Assembly: GCA_016703005.1 (NCBI GenBank)
Contig: JADJCX010000022.1
Span: 1 to 42,752, forward strand
Length of the DNA stretch: 42,752 nt
Source: Flavobacteriales bacterium
GTDB lineage: Bacteria; Bacteroidota; Bacteroidia; Flavobacteriales_F; PHOS-HE28
Direction: 5' to 3'
In this document: positions 27,624 through 36,754 of the stretch, in pieces
How the letters are laid out: every line of letters begins with the position of its first letter
Numbering within the stretch: the stretch's first letter is position 1
Made by a program: the position numbers and the translations under genes
The notes under the pieces: generated by a model
What the model was told of the DNA's origin: nothing
What the model saw: the letters and a program-made list of their open reading frames with translations, nothing else
Database searches by the model: none

Positions 27624-28760
27624 CTACACCACCGTAAGCAACGCGAAGGCGTATGAGAAACGAGCGCTCTCGGGCACCATCAGCAGGATCTTCTGGCCTT
27701 TCTTCAAGCGGCCGCTTTTCACCAGATCGTGCACCATGAGGTAGATGCTGGCACTGCCGACGTTGCCCACTTCGGAGAGGTTGAGGAACCATCGCTCTTC
27801 GGGAACGGGGATGCCTTGGGCCTCCAATTCCTCAGCCACCTTCGACTTGAAGAAATTGCTGGACAAGTGCGGCATGAAGAAATCGACTTCGCTGGCCGCC
27901 AGGCCCTTTTCGCGCATCACCTCGGCCAGCCACTTCACCCCAACTGTTACGATGTTCTTGCTGAGGATCTTGACATCCTGCTTGAACGTGAACAGCGATT
28001 CGCCGGCATACTGCTCAGGCGTGAATTTCTTCCAACTGATGATGCCACCATCCTCCCCCTTTCTCGGCGCCCAAGTACATGCAGGCCTCGAGCCCGTTGG
28101 CGAACGAGCGCGAAACCATCCATTCGATCCTCAGGTCGCATTCGCCCCGGGAGCAGGCTCCAGAAGCACGGCACCGGCGCCATCATCAGCATCCACCGCA
28201 GGAATTCCTTCTCGAACCCGATAATGGGGTCCTGTTCCAGTTGACGATAGCGCTCGGTCTCGGTTTCGTAGTTGCTGGCGCGCATAAGCGGCGAGATCAA
28301 CTCGCTGGCCACGCACACGGCGGCATTCGTGCTACCGGTGGCCACGCTCATGTACGCGTATTTCATGGCCTGCATACCGGCTGAACACGCACCAGAGGGT
28401 GACATCACTTCCAGGTTGTGCGACAACAAGCCATGCACCTCGCTCGCGTGCGGCGGCAAGACTGGTCGGGCGCCGATGTTCCGGCCGCCAAGAGGCCAAG
28501 ATCCTTCTCCACACCACGACCGGTCAGTGCCTTTGACGGCGGCCGCGGCCAACTGCGCATTGGTATGGGTGATGTTGCTTCGGCATCCAGGCGTAGTAGC
28601 GCTTGCGGATGCCGTTGTTGCGGAGCACAATGTTCTTGGCGCGCGAGGCATTGCCATCGATCATGCCCAAGCGCGATTCCATCTCCTCATTGGTGATGGG
28701 CGCATTCGGCAGGACGCTCGATACCCGGGTAATGAATACGTCTTTCAGTGTGGTGCTCAT
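27624..28760 (-). CDS. darB: Beta-ketoacyl-ACP synthase III-like, probable DarB (many frameshifts)
   Basis: The ATG at 28760 begins MSTTLKDVFITRVSSVLPNA. Stitching frames gives a full KAS III: ITNEEMESRLGMIDG, NNGIRKRYYAW, NITHTNAQLAAAAVKG, LPPHASEVHGLLSHN, EVMSPSGACSAGMQA with the catalytic Cys, ASELISPLMRASNYETE, DGAGAVLLEPAPG, EVDFFMPHLSSNFF with the His, and LSEVGNVGSASIYLMV with the Asn. At least six indels occur, near 28580, 28515, 28455, 28190, 28140 and 28060. In dialkylresorcinol pathways DarB joins two beta-keto acyl chains with DarA to make the aromatic ring; the adjacent DarA-like gene supports that reading over ordinary FabH. Confidence 0.8.
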
Positions 28761-28843
28761 CGAACTGTCCCCCCCAAGCATCGTTCCACGGCCGACCGCA
28801 ATGTTGGTTGCGAACCAAGCGACAGGCCTTTGAACGAGGGGCG

Positions 28844-28851
28844 CAAAAATA
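28844..28851 (-). promoter_or_regulatory. Candidate minus-7 box before the KAS III gene
   Basis: TATTTTTG on the minus strand is an exact TAnnTTTG match, about 84 bases upstream of the ATG at 28760. A TTGG lies 23 bases further up, a longer spacing than usual. It would give the darB-to-ketosynthase genes their own promoter within the 159-base gap after darA. Confidence 0.5.
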
Positions 28852-28901
28852 GACGGGCTTTCATACCATGCCGACCAACTTTTTTCTTCACCGAAAGAAG
28901 T

Positions 28902-28919
28902 CTTCCGGGTCGGCGGAAG
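28902..28919 (-). terminator. Small hairpin right after darA
   Basis: CTTCCG and CGGAAG pair around a six-base loop, immediately after the darA stop at 28920. It is only a six-base stem without a T-run, so termination is uncertain. Confidence 0.3.
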
Positions 28920-29820
28920 TCAGTAGCGCTGAAGCTCCTCGATCTCGCGTGCCAGTTCCTTGCCTTTCACAAGAGAAAGAGCACCGTTGCCAATGCGGTG
29001 ATGGGAGAAGGATGAAAGCCCCAATGGGCAGTACGACGGAGAAGACGCTCACCCGGCGTTCCCGACTCGCGGGGTCGCGCGCCACTTGGCCAGTATGTAG
29101 TTGCGATATTTCACAAAAAGCACCAGCGCCCTTTTCTCCAGCACCAAGAGCGACGGTTTGATCCTCGAAGATCCCCGAGCAAGCAGTGCCGCGTTCACTT
29201 GAGCGATGTTTCCATGGGCCAGATGTTCGGCGATCACCGGGCCAAAACGCGACATGCCCGCGATGTCCTCGGCACGTATGCCCGCAGCGGGGAACACGAG
29301 GAATGGATCTTTCCGGCCATAGAACATCCACCGGATGATGGTGACGAGGCTCACCATGTTCGGGCTTCGGTCTTCCGGCCAAGATGTTGCCCACCACCAC
29401 CCCACCCAGTCCGGCAACCAGACCGCGCACTTTCTGCTGGGCGTGCACCCACATGTTGCGTGCTCCGATCACCGTCAGCACCGGTTTGTCCTTGAGTATT
29501 GCAGCAGACGCCGGGTGCTTAAGGAAGGAGTTCACCGGTATACTCGGGTTGAGGAACCAGATGGTATAGCCCAAGATCACCAGGTCGTAGTTGGTCGAGG
29601 GTGTGCCAAAGGGCTTCAACTCGACGGGGTCGCCATTCACGGCCTCCGGGAACGCCCCAAAAAAACGCATCCTGGACCACGGGAACGCGAAAGGCTGAGA
29701 GGGTTCGATGACCATGTGGTCCACGGTGATACCCGCCTCGGTCAGTGGGGCGCAAAGGGAACGCAGTACCTCCGTGAGCTGGCCGGTCTGACTATAGTGG
29801 ATGACGAGTACGCGCTTCAT
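28920..29820 (-). CDS. darA: Dialkylresorcinol-condensing enzyme-like protein, DarA (frameshifted)
   Basis: The ATG at 29820 begins MKRVLVIHYSQTGQLTEVLR, a flavodoxin-like first strand with an SQTGQ phosphate-loop-like turn, followed by DLVILGYTIWFLNPSIPVNS, KPVLTVIGARNMWVHAQQKV and GLGGVVVGNI. The middle (VSLVTIIRWMFYGRKDPFLV, FPAAGIRAEDIAG) and the membrane-like end (VFSVVLPIGAFILL, ITALATVLFLL, KELAREIEELQRY) are in other frames; indels lie near 29395, 29070, 29000 and 28975. This is the architecture of proteins annotated as DarA in Bacteroidota dialkylresorcinol and flexirubin loci, which act with the KAS III DarB. It begins 11 bases after the GT2 gene stop, so it may be transcribed with the polysaccharide genes. 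Confidence 0.78.
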
Positions 29821-29831
29821 GCCGGTGCGAC

Positions 29832-30584
29832 TTATGTCTTCTTCAGGTACTGGAGCAGCTTGCCCAAAGGCTTGCGTAAAACGATCAGCGGGCTGACTCT
29901 TTCACCGTTCAATTTCCACGCCTTATAAACCTCCACGTTCGCACGCCAAATGTGGGCGAGGGAGCGGTTGCTGACACCGCCTAGCCTGAAGCGCACCAGC
30001 ACTTTGGGCACGTAGCGCGCGGGCAGCCGCTGTTTGTAAAGGAAGCGGAACATCAATTCGTAATCGGCGCTCACCTTCAGGTCATCGCGGAAGTGGCCGT
30101 AACGATCATAGGCACTCCGCCGGATGTAAGTGGCCAGATGCGGTGGCATCCAGCCCTTCTTGAAGTTGTTGCGATGGTACTCCCCACCTTTCCAAAAGCG
30201 CTTCACGTTGGTGATGTCCGTCGGATCCACCATCAAGGCATCCCCGTAAATCACATCGGCATCGCCCTTTGCGAATTCCTTCACCATGCTGCTCACCACA
30301 TCGCGCCGGGCGATCATGTCACCGGCGTTCACGAGGGCGATCACTTCACCGGTAGCGAGGCGCAGGCCTTTGTTCATGGCATCGTACACTCCGGCGTCCG
30401 GTTCGCTCACAACATGCGCGAGCACTTCGCGGTAGCGCTCGATCTTCGCCTGGGTACCGTCGGCGCTTCCACCATCGATGACGATATGCTCGATGTCGCG
30501 ATGATCCTGCATCACCACGCTACGCAGCGTCTCATCGATGTGCGCCACCGCATTGAAGCAGACCGTGATGATGGAGACCTTCAT
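29832..30584 (-). CDS. Family 2 glycosyltransferase (WcaA-like)
   Basis: 250 residues from the ATG at 30584 (MKVSIITVCFN); the longer frame from 30665 is rejected. The GT-A fold is plain: SIITVCFNAVAHIDETLRSV, HIVIDGGSADGTQAKIERYR, SEPDAGVYDAMNKGLRLATG, VIALVNAGDMIARRDVV in place of a DxD, HLATYIRRSAYDRYGHFRDD and VSADYELMFRFLYKQRLPAR. It transfers a sugar from a nucleotide donor, most likely to a lipid-linked exopolysaccharide intermediate at the inner membrane. It is the last gene of the polysaccharide run and lies 34 bases after the acetyltransferase. Confidence 0.92.
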   Translation of the reverse strand: MKVSIITVCFNAVAHIDETLRSVVMQDHRDIEHIVIDGGSADGTQAKIERYREVLAHVVSEPDAGVYDAMNKGLRLATGEVIALVNAGDMIARRDVVSSMVKEFAKGDADVIYGDALMVDPTDITNVKRFWKGGEYHRNNFKKGWMPPHLATYIRRSAYDRYGHFRDDLKVSADYELMFRFLYKQRLPARYVPKVLVRFRLGGVSNRSLAHIWRANVEVYKAWKLNGERVSPLIVLRKPLGKLLQYLKKT

Positions 30585-30618
30585 GGATGCGTACGGTAGA
30601 CCATGATCGCTGGTACGA

Positions 30619-31177
30619 TCACTCCGTGATAACCCGTTCACGAGCGGGTTTGGCAGGATTGCCACGGTAGATCATATACGGCTCCAGATCCGTGGTGGCA
30701 ACGCTACCGGCTGCAAGCACGCTGTGACTTCAGGCGGATGCCAAGGAGAACTATGCCCTGGCCCCAACCCAACTCCCTTGTTCAAGGACAACCGGTTTGT
30801 GGATCGTTGGGTAGTCCACCTTTTTGTAGTCATGACTGCCCAAGATGAGCTTGGCACCTTGGCTGATCACCACATGATCCTCCAACGTCAATTGGTCGAT
30901 GTTGTCCAGCCAAGCGCACTGGCCGATCCAGCAGTGGTCGCCGATAGTGAGCTTCCACGGGAATTTGATGTTGACGCGCGGATGGATCACCACTCCCTTG
31001 CCCACTTTCGCACCGAACAAGCGCAGTATCCGGCTTGGGCGCCTGAACGGGAAGCATGGGTTGATAAAGAAGAGTGCATTCACGAAGTACCACAATGTGT
31101 ACTTGACGATGCTTGCCCCACTTGGTAGTCGGGTTGTCGAACCGGCTCAGGTCAACTGACGTGCGGCCTTCGGTCAT
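30619..31177 (-). CDS. WcaF-like hexapeptide-repeat acetyltransferase (frameshifted)
   Basis: The ATG at 31177 overlaps the stop of the glycosyltransferase upstream (ATGA). The opening MTEGRTSVDLSRFDNPTTKW is followed, after an indel near 31095, by LWYFVNALFFINPCFPFRRP, then hexapeptide-repeat coils (FGAKVGKGVVIHPRVNIKFP, LTIGDHCWIGQCAWLDNIDQ, LTLEDHVVISQGAKLILGSH, DYKK). A second indel cluster near 30740-30760 hides the tail, which reads SHSVLAAGSVATTDLEPYMI, YRGNPAKPARERVITE and stops at 30619. The left-handed beta-helix family O-acetylates sugars from acetyl-CoA; this subgroup works in colanic-acid-like exopolysaccharide synthesis. Confidence 0.83.
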
Positions 31178-32310
31178 TGCTCGAACAGGCATAGGGTCTT
31201 TTCTATCGGCTTGGGGTCGGCCAAATATCGCGCCGCCAGTTGGAACGCTCCATTGCTCCACCCGCCGAGGGCGCCTTGGTCCATGGCAGCAAGTTCCTTC
31301 AAAGCACTTGTGAATCCTTGCGGTCGATCCAATGCGAGGTCCCAACCTGCGTGTTGTTCGGTCAATCCCCGCCATGGTGTTCGGTCACTGATCAGCAACG
31401 GCAGGCCGGCGGAAAGCGCTTCCGCCATGGTGTGCCGAAGTTCTCTCCTTGGCTCGGCATGAAAAGCGCGTGATAACCGCCGAACAGCGCCGGGACTTCT
31501 TCCGGGTTGATGGTCCCTTTGTGCTGCACGCGGACATTCGACGGAAGCTGGGCAATGGCCTGCTGGCATTGCGCCCAATAGGCTCATCGTAAATGGGTCC
31601 ATACAGATCGAAGGTGATGTCGCCGGGAACGTCCTTCAGGCATTCGATGGCGAACAAGGCGTTCTTCTCCACGGCAATGCGCGCTACACTGACCAGCTTC
31701 AACTCTCCGCGTTGCTTTCTGCGTTCTGCGGGGCGGTGCGCCGCCGGGCTTACGACCGAGATTCGGTATGAGATGCACCGACGCATCCGGCTCCAGCCAA
31801 TGCTTGATATCGGTTGCTTCCTCCGCATTGGTCGCTTGGAATTCGACGCCATGGTAGCAACCGAACGTGCGCATCATGGCGAGGAACGAGCGCTTCTTGA
31901 AGCGACCGTGTTCCATCATTCCGCTGGCCAACATGCCTCGCGCAGCGACCACACGTCGCGTTGCACTTCCTACCGACAACCACAATGGCATTATGCTGAA
32001 CCACCGGGAGTACAGTCCGTTCACGTAGACGGTATCCCATGGTCTCTCTGACAACAGCGCCTTCCACGTGCTCTTGTTGGTCTTCGCATTCGAGGCGTAC
32101 CACACCTTTTCGCCGCCGGGCAAGGTGGTCCAGCAGTCGGGCTGATCCTGGGTAAGGCTTATCCTCCGTGTACTCCGTGTCGCTGGTCACGATGTGGAAG
32201 TCCACACGATCGCGCAAGTGATCCACCATGTTCACCATGCTGCGCACTGGCCCGCCGGCTTTGAAGCCCGGACTGTACCAGTCGATGAATACGAGGACTT
32301 GTGGCTTCAC
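31174..32310 (-). CDS. GT4-type glycosyltransferase (several frameshifts)
   Basis: The best start is the GTG at 32310 (M-KPQVLVFIDWYSPGFKAGG); no ATG fits. The N-terminal GT-B domain shows FIDWYSPGFKAGGPVRSMVN, MVDHLRDRVDFHIVTSDTEY, then VRRVVAARGMLASGMMEHGR-type text (ATRRVVAARGMLASGMMEHG) and ATNAEEATDIKHWLEPDASV. The C-terminal donor domain has LKLVSVARIAVEKNALFAIE, DVPGDITFDLYGPIYDEP and TMAEALSAGLPLLISDRTPW. Frame changes occur near 32130, 31760, 31575 and 31440. The EALSAG...P motif is the nucleotide-sugar site of the family. It probably adds a sugar to the exopolysaccharide repeat unit. Confidence 0.85.
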
Positions 32311-32372
32311 GATCCGGGGGCGCAAAGGACGCAAAGAGCGCGGAGTATGACACGCGCACGTGCAACCGACGA

Positions 32373-33444
32373 TCAGCGGCCCAAGAGCCCCATCACCACC
32401 TCGCTCCACTGCTTTGGGCTCCACTGCCGCCCCAATTGCGCGCTTGTTTCGCCCATGGCCCGCAATTCATCGTCGGTGCTCAGGATCATCATGCGGAGCA
32501 TGTTCTTCAATGTGCCTTTATCACCGGCAATGAAGATGTGTCCGTTCTCACCTTCCCGTAGGAAACGTTCGCGCGCGCCAACGGCAGAGCTCAACAAAAG
32601 AGGAAAACCCGAACACGTATGTTCATGCACCACTACCCCCATGGCTCATAGGTGCTGGGCAAACGAAAACACCGCATTGTTCCAGCACGGTCTGCATGGC
32701 ATCGGCTTGCACAAAGCCAAGGTGCTTGATGCGCGAATGCTTACCGCTGGCCGAGTTCATCACTGATTGCGCAACTCACCGGTGCCGGCGATCCAAAGCT
32801 CCCAATCGCCCGCCTCACCTGCCGTGCACAGTTCAGCGAACGCATCGCACAGGAGTTGATGTCCCTTGGTAGGGATATAGCGCGCCGTGCAGAGAAAGCG
32901 ATGCGGAAAGTGTACGGCCTTGGCTGTCTTGAAACGTTCGTATAGAGGGGCAAAGCGGTCCACATCGGCGGAGTAAAAGCCGTTGCGTATGGCATCGGGT
33001 TTTAAACCCGAGTTTTCGGGCGTAGCGCGCTTGTGCTTCACCTGTTACCCACGCGTGACTGAAGGTGCGCTTCAGCCACAGCCGCGCGGCAACCGTTGCG
33101 GCAAACTGGCGTGCATCGCCGCGCCAAGCCGTGTCGCTGCACATGACAGTGGGCCTTCCGGCACTGCGCAGGGCACGGCACACTTTCAAGTAACCCTTAT
33201 CCACCCATCCGCTGGCGAAGACAATATCCGGTGCGAGGTCGGTCGCGAAGGACAGCAAAGCCGCATCATCGAACCGTTCGCGTTCGTGCACATGCACGCG
33301 GTCGGCATACTTGAGCTGAAATGGAGCCTCTTTGTTCAACGGCCATCGCACAATGTGGACTTCGAGGTCGAAGTCCTTCACGAGCCGCTCAACACAAGCA
33401 AGGAAATACGGAGCGAGTTCGGTGTAGAGGAAGAGGGCGCGCAT
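32373..33444 (-). CDS. GT4-type glycosyltransferase (frameshifted)
   Basis: The ATG at 33444 begins MRALFLYTELAPYFLACVER. The GT-B N-domain continues with LEVHIVRWPLNKEAPFQL, DIVFASGWVDKGYLKVCRAL, PTVMCSDTAWRGDARQFAAT and SHAWVTGEAQARYARKLGF. After a break near 33020 the donor domain reads IRNGFYSADVDRFAPLYERF, FPHRFLCTARYIPTKGHQLL, DWELWIAGTGELRNQ, and after breaks near 32760 and 32650 CSGFPLLLSSAVGARERFLR, EGENGHIFIAGDKGTLKNML. RYIPTKGHQLL and SSAVGARE.FLREGENGHIF match the donor-binding regions of GT4 enzymes. It lies 62 bases upstream of the next glycosyltransferase in the same direction. Confidence 0.82.
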
Positions 33445-33459
33445 GAACGAATGTTCAAT

Positions 33460-33541
33460 GATCAATATTCAATAACCAATGATCGATCGAAAGACGATCC
33501 CGTTGGAAATTGGACATTGGTTATTGTTCATTGGATATTCC
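33460..33541. repeat. A+T-rich inverted repeat between glycosyltransferase and deacetylase genes
   Basis: CAATAACCAATG (33470-33481) and CATTGGTTATTG (33515-33526) are perfect 12-base inverted arms; CAATG/ATATT words extend the symmetry outward imperfectly to about 33460 and 33541. The stretch is far richer in A+T than its surroundings and fills most of the 106-base gap between genes. It may be a short repetitive element or transcript-end hairpin. Confidence 0.6.
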
Positions 33542-33550
33542 CGAGAAGAT

Positions 33551-34359
33551 CTACGAAACGAGTGAACTTGAACTCATCAAGAGCCTCCGCATTTTGGGTT
33601 CGGTGGTCTTAAGCCCAACGTAGGTCATGAAATTGCGCTTGGCGCTCATGGGTAATCGCGGCTGGGCCGGGTCGATCTCGCGCGGATGCAGGTAGAAGAT
33701 AACCGGGCGGTCCTCAGCTAACACGGCTTTCACCCGGTTGCGGATGAGCGCATATGGGAAGAAGCGCAAGTACCCACCACCGAAGAAGTACATCGGCTTG
33801 CCGAGCATGCTCCCCAACGAGATCGGGAACTCGACCAGATCGCCATGTCCGGTATGCACCATATGCGGCACTGGCTTGGCGTTGGGCAAGCCGCCATGTC
33901 CGCGACTTCCGGGGAAGACACTGCTGTCGTAAACGTATCCGGCTGCGCGCACTTCATCGAAGAACCAAGGTGTTTCCACGGTTACGCTGAAGCCCGGACA
34001 ACGGTAGCCGAGAACCTTGCTGCCACCGGCTTGCTCGATGATGTCCTTCGCCTTGCGGATGTCGGCAGCGAACCGCTCACGAGGATGGTGTACACCAGCT
34101 CGTGCGCGTAGCCATGGCTCGCTACCTCGTGTCCATCGGCCAGCGCCTCACGCACCAGATGTGGCCACCGCTCGGCTACCCACGCCAAGAAGAACAATGT
34201 GCACTTCACCTGCTTCTCGCGGAAGAGGTCCAGCATACGTCGCGTGTTGCGCTCCACATCGCTTTGCAGACCCGGCCATTGCTCCAATGGCGGCGTGCTG
34301 GGCACATCCAGGATGTGGAACCAGTCCTCTACATCGACGGTGAATACGCAGGCGGACAC
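33551..34359 (-). CDS. Polysaccharide deacetylase with DUF3473-type C-terminus (one frameshift)
   Basis: The frame starts with a GTG at 34359 (M-SACVFTVDVEDWFHILDVP). The NodB domain has the metal Asp-Glu-Asp-type motif FTVDVEDWFH and the His motif EVASHGYAHELVY. A frameshift near 34070-33980 separates it from WFFDEVRAAGYVYDSSVFPG, and the C-terminal DUF3473 portion (LVEFPISLGSMLGKPMYFFG, GGYLRFFPYALIRNRVKAVL, RPVIFYLHPREIDPAQPRLP). This form is typical of exopolysaccharide loci and XrtA/exosortase-associated clusters. It removes acetyl groups from N-acetylated sugars, probably in the periplasm although no signal peptide is visible. No exosortase gene is in the window. Confidence 0.87.
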
Positions 34360-34363
34360 AGGG

Positions 34364-34399
34364 GATGTGGAAATGAGGAGATGTGGAAATGTGGTGATG
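34364..34399 (-). repeat. CACATTTCC/CACATCT-type low-complexity leader repeat, copy 2
   Basis: GATGTGGAAATG occurs at the start and GATGTGGAAATGTGG again within 36 bases; on the minus strand this is a CACATTTCCACATCTCC leader ending four bases before the deacetylase start at 34359. It shares its words with 21788-21820. Confidence 0.55.
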
Positions 34400-34444
34400 C
34401 AGCCCGAGCGGCGAAGGTGCGGAGTCTATTGCTCAATTACCTCA

Positions 34445-34470
34445 CCCTTTCCCTTCTTCCAAGGAGAGGG
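34445..34470. terminator. Hairpin in the gap between the DUF2306 and deacetylase genes
   Basis: CCCTTTCC and GGAGAGGG pair over eight positions with one G-U wobble around a ten-base loop. The 187-base gap otherwise holds only the leader repeat at 34364-34399. Its termination role is uncertain. Confidence 0.35.
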
Positions 34471-34546
34471 GTCAGAGTGCCCGATTTCTGCATAGGCGGT
34501 CCATCACTTCTCTACGCCCTCAGCGCCTTCGCGAGAATTCTCCCTC

Positions 34547-35265
34547 CTACCCCAGCTTCACCTTGAAGTCGTCGTGCGGGGTGCGGCTGTTCTTGTAACG
34601 CTCGCGGTAATGGCGCAGGGTGCGGATGATGACCGGCACCCCGACCAACGTTGGCCACAGCCAGATGATCCAAACGGGCATGTCGGGGAACCAGCGCGGG
34701 AAGTTGACCGCACTGAACGCGCTCAGCGTGGCGATGTAACCGGCGAGCATGCCGATCACATGGTCGAACAACCATTCATGGCGCTCGTGTTTCCGCTTGA
34801 AGAACTGGTACACGTAGCGCACCACCATCAAACTGCCCAGACTGCCGAAGACAACGAACACGCTGTACATATGGTGCCGGTCGTGCTTGAGCAATAGACC
34901 GCTCGCCCCGTAAAGCAGCAGGCAGAAGTTCAATGCACCGGCTGTGCCGTGCAGGATCCAATCCAGCCGCTCAGGGCGCTGGCCTTTGTGCAATCGTTTC
35001 AGGTACAGCGCCCGCCAGCCGCTGGCCACAAGGTGGAAGCTGAACACGGCCACCAGCGCCATGATGATGTTGGAGCGCACGATGCCGGTGATGATCGCCG
35101 TGGCACACACCACCATCATGCTGTACAAGAACGCCTTGCCCCACTGCCTGTGCCAGCGTCCGCCCTTGCGGGCGGCCATACCAACGGCGCAACGATCAGC
35201 GCAATGCCACCGCACAGCGCGTGCACCGCCAACACTGCCCTGAAGCTTGCATCCTCTGGTTCCAT
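34547..35265 (-). CDS. DUF2306-type integral membrane protein (one frameshift)
   Basis: The ATG at 35265 gives MEPEDASFRAVLAVHALCGG, IALIVAPLV; a frameshift near 35175 then leads to MAARKGGRWHRQWGKAFLYS, which together are the family's N-terminal helix and the conserved KGG..HR.WGK motif. Six or so further hydrophobic segments follow (MMVVCATAIITGIV, NIIMALVAVFSFHLVASGWR, ALNFCLLLYGASGLLL, SVFVVFGSLGSLMVVRYVYQ, MLAGYIATLSAFSAVNF, PVWIIWLWPTLVGVPVIIRT) and a charged cytoplasmic tail. It sits in the inner membrane. The family has no established function that I know. It is probably transcribed alone. Confidence 0.78.
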
Positions 35266-35404
35266 GTGCGCGGGTTTGTTCCGAGACGAACGTAGTCACC
35301 TTGGGGATGCGTGGGGTGGGGCTCGTTCATTTTGGGGAGGTGCGCTTTACCTCGACAGTTGGAGTCGAACGCACTCCTTGGGGAGCGGCCGCAGGAATTT
35401 CGGA

Positions 35405-36754
35405 TCATCGTACAAGTATGTCGCTCCCAAAGTGGAAACTCCCCTGTGCGCAAACGCCCGACCGATCTCTCCATATCAGCGGAAATGAAGATCCTGTTGA
35501 ATCCGGTTCATGGATCGTCGAAACAAGCATCGTCTCGCACGGTAACGCCCACGACCCAACAAGGCCGACATCTTCCAGATCGCCATCTGCAACGATGGCG
35601 TTCACAATGCCCGCCTCCTTCATGGTCCCGAGTACTTGCTCTATCGCGATATAACGTTCAGCAAACTGACGTGAAGCAAAAGAGACATCCCTGAACTTCA
35701 AGAAGATCACCAGTAGAAGCAATGACAACACTAAAGTTCTTGGCGTCCCGGTCATCCGGAACAGGAGCACGCAAAATGGCAAAGCGATCATGGTCGCCAA
35801 CGGGAGGATGCTTCGGTCCAACATAATTGCTGTATCCCCGCTGTGGAAAGTGATCAGATTCAACATAATGAAACCGATGACCAGTCCCGTAACGACGATC
35901 GACGAGCACGGGCCAGCAAGCCGCCACAGCATGCAGGCCAAAGCCCCGGCTATGATCCAGACCGGCAAGTACGCTGCGGTGTCATGCCAGGTGTGCCCGA
36001 GAAGGAATTCTACCGAATGCCATCCAGCCGCGTTGGGCAGGTCGGTCAACCCACTTAGTAGCTTCTCATACTGCTCTGTTTCATACCCTGTGGGCGGAAA
36101 GACGAGTTTGCTCAATACAAACCAAGCGATAGCTGACAACACTACCAATGCACACTTCCGCCCACTCAAAGCGTGCACCTGCCACATGGCGATAGCACAA
36201 CAGGATAGCACAACACCACCCATTGGATGGACGATCAGAGCTGGCAATGCCAAACCAATTGCCGCAATGCTTTTAGCTGTCGTTCGAAGGAGGGAACCGG
36301 AGTTGCACTCCAAGTAACCGAAGCACAAGAACGGATAGCATAGGAGATAATTCGCTTCAAGTGCAGGGCCATAGAATGACAGCCGAGAGCAAAGCACGGC
36401 TGCCAACGCCGTGGCCAAAGCGCTCGCATCGGCACGCCAGAAATGTGCGCACAGCATGAAGATCGCGTACCCCACAAGAACATGGGTGACCGATCCGGCA
36501 ACCACCATTGCGAGTAGATCCGAACCAGTCAACAACATACCCTTCACCACCAGTTGGGGAACGATAGCACTATACCGATAAGCCTCGACATTCAAGTCGT
36601 CGTAGTTCAACCACCCGAAAAACTGATTTGCTGTATCTCCGTTGGTCATGCGCAGCTCCGCATGTTGCCACGCGAGCACCAGCAGTGCAACGAAAACGCA
36701 GTGGCCAAGAAGAATGGTTCCTCTCCGGAAGTCGATAGCCTTCAACAAGATCAC
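35405..36754 (-). CDS. Polytopic membrane protein of unknown function
   Basis: 449 residues, intact, starting with a GTG at 36754 that overlaps the stop of the T9SS gene upstream (GTGA). About ten hydrophobic segments cover residues ~13-365 (for example GHCVFVALLVLAWQ, LLAMVVAGSVTHVLVGYAIF, SIAAIGLALPALIVHPMGGV, CALVVLSAIAWFVLSKLVF, LPVWIIAGALACMLWRLAG, SIVVTGLVIGFIMLNLI, LVLSLLLLVIFLKF); the last ~85 residues are soluble. The early acidic loop MTNGDTANQFFGWLNYDDLN recalls the first loop of membrane glycosyltransferases of the GT-C fold, but no firm motif is present, so this is only a suggestion. The region looks less G+C-rich than its neighbours. Confidence 0.7.
   Translation of the reverse strand: MILLKAIDFRRGTILLGHCVFVALLVLAWQHAELRMTNGDTANQFFGWLNYDDLNVEAYRYSAIVPQLVVKGMLLTGSDLLAMVVAGSVTHVLVGYAIFMLCAHFWRADASALATALAAVLCSRLSFYGPALEANYLLCYPFLCFGYLECNSGSLLRTTAKSIAAIGLALPALIVHPMGGVVLSCCAIAMWQVHALSGRKCALVVLSAIAWFVLSKLVFPPTGYETEQYEKLLSGLTDLPNAAGWHSVEFLLGHTWHDTAAYLPVWIIAGALACMLWRLAGPCSSIVVTGLVIGFIMLNLITFHSGDTAIMLDRSILPLATMIALPFCVLLFRMTGTPRTLVLSLLLLVIFLKFRDVSFASRQFAERYIAIEQVLGTMKEAGIVNAIVADGDLEDVGLVGSWALPCETMLVSTIHEPDSTGSSFPLIWRDRSGVCAQGSFHFGSDILVR

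Noticed and set aside
27624..28760. KAS III as a decaying pseudogene
   Set aside because: All catalytic motifs are intact across frames and breaks are as dense in essential gyrA, so errors are more likely.
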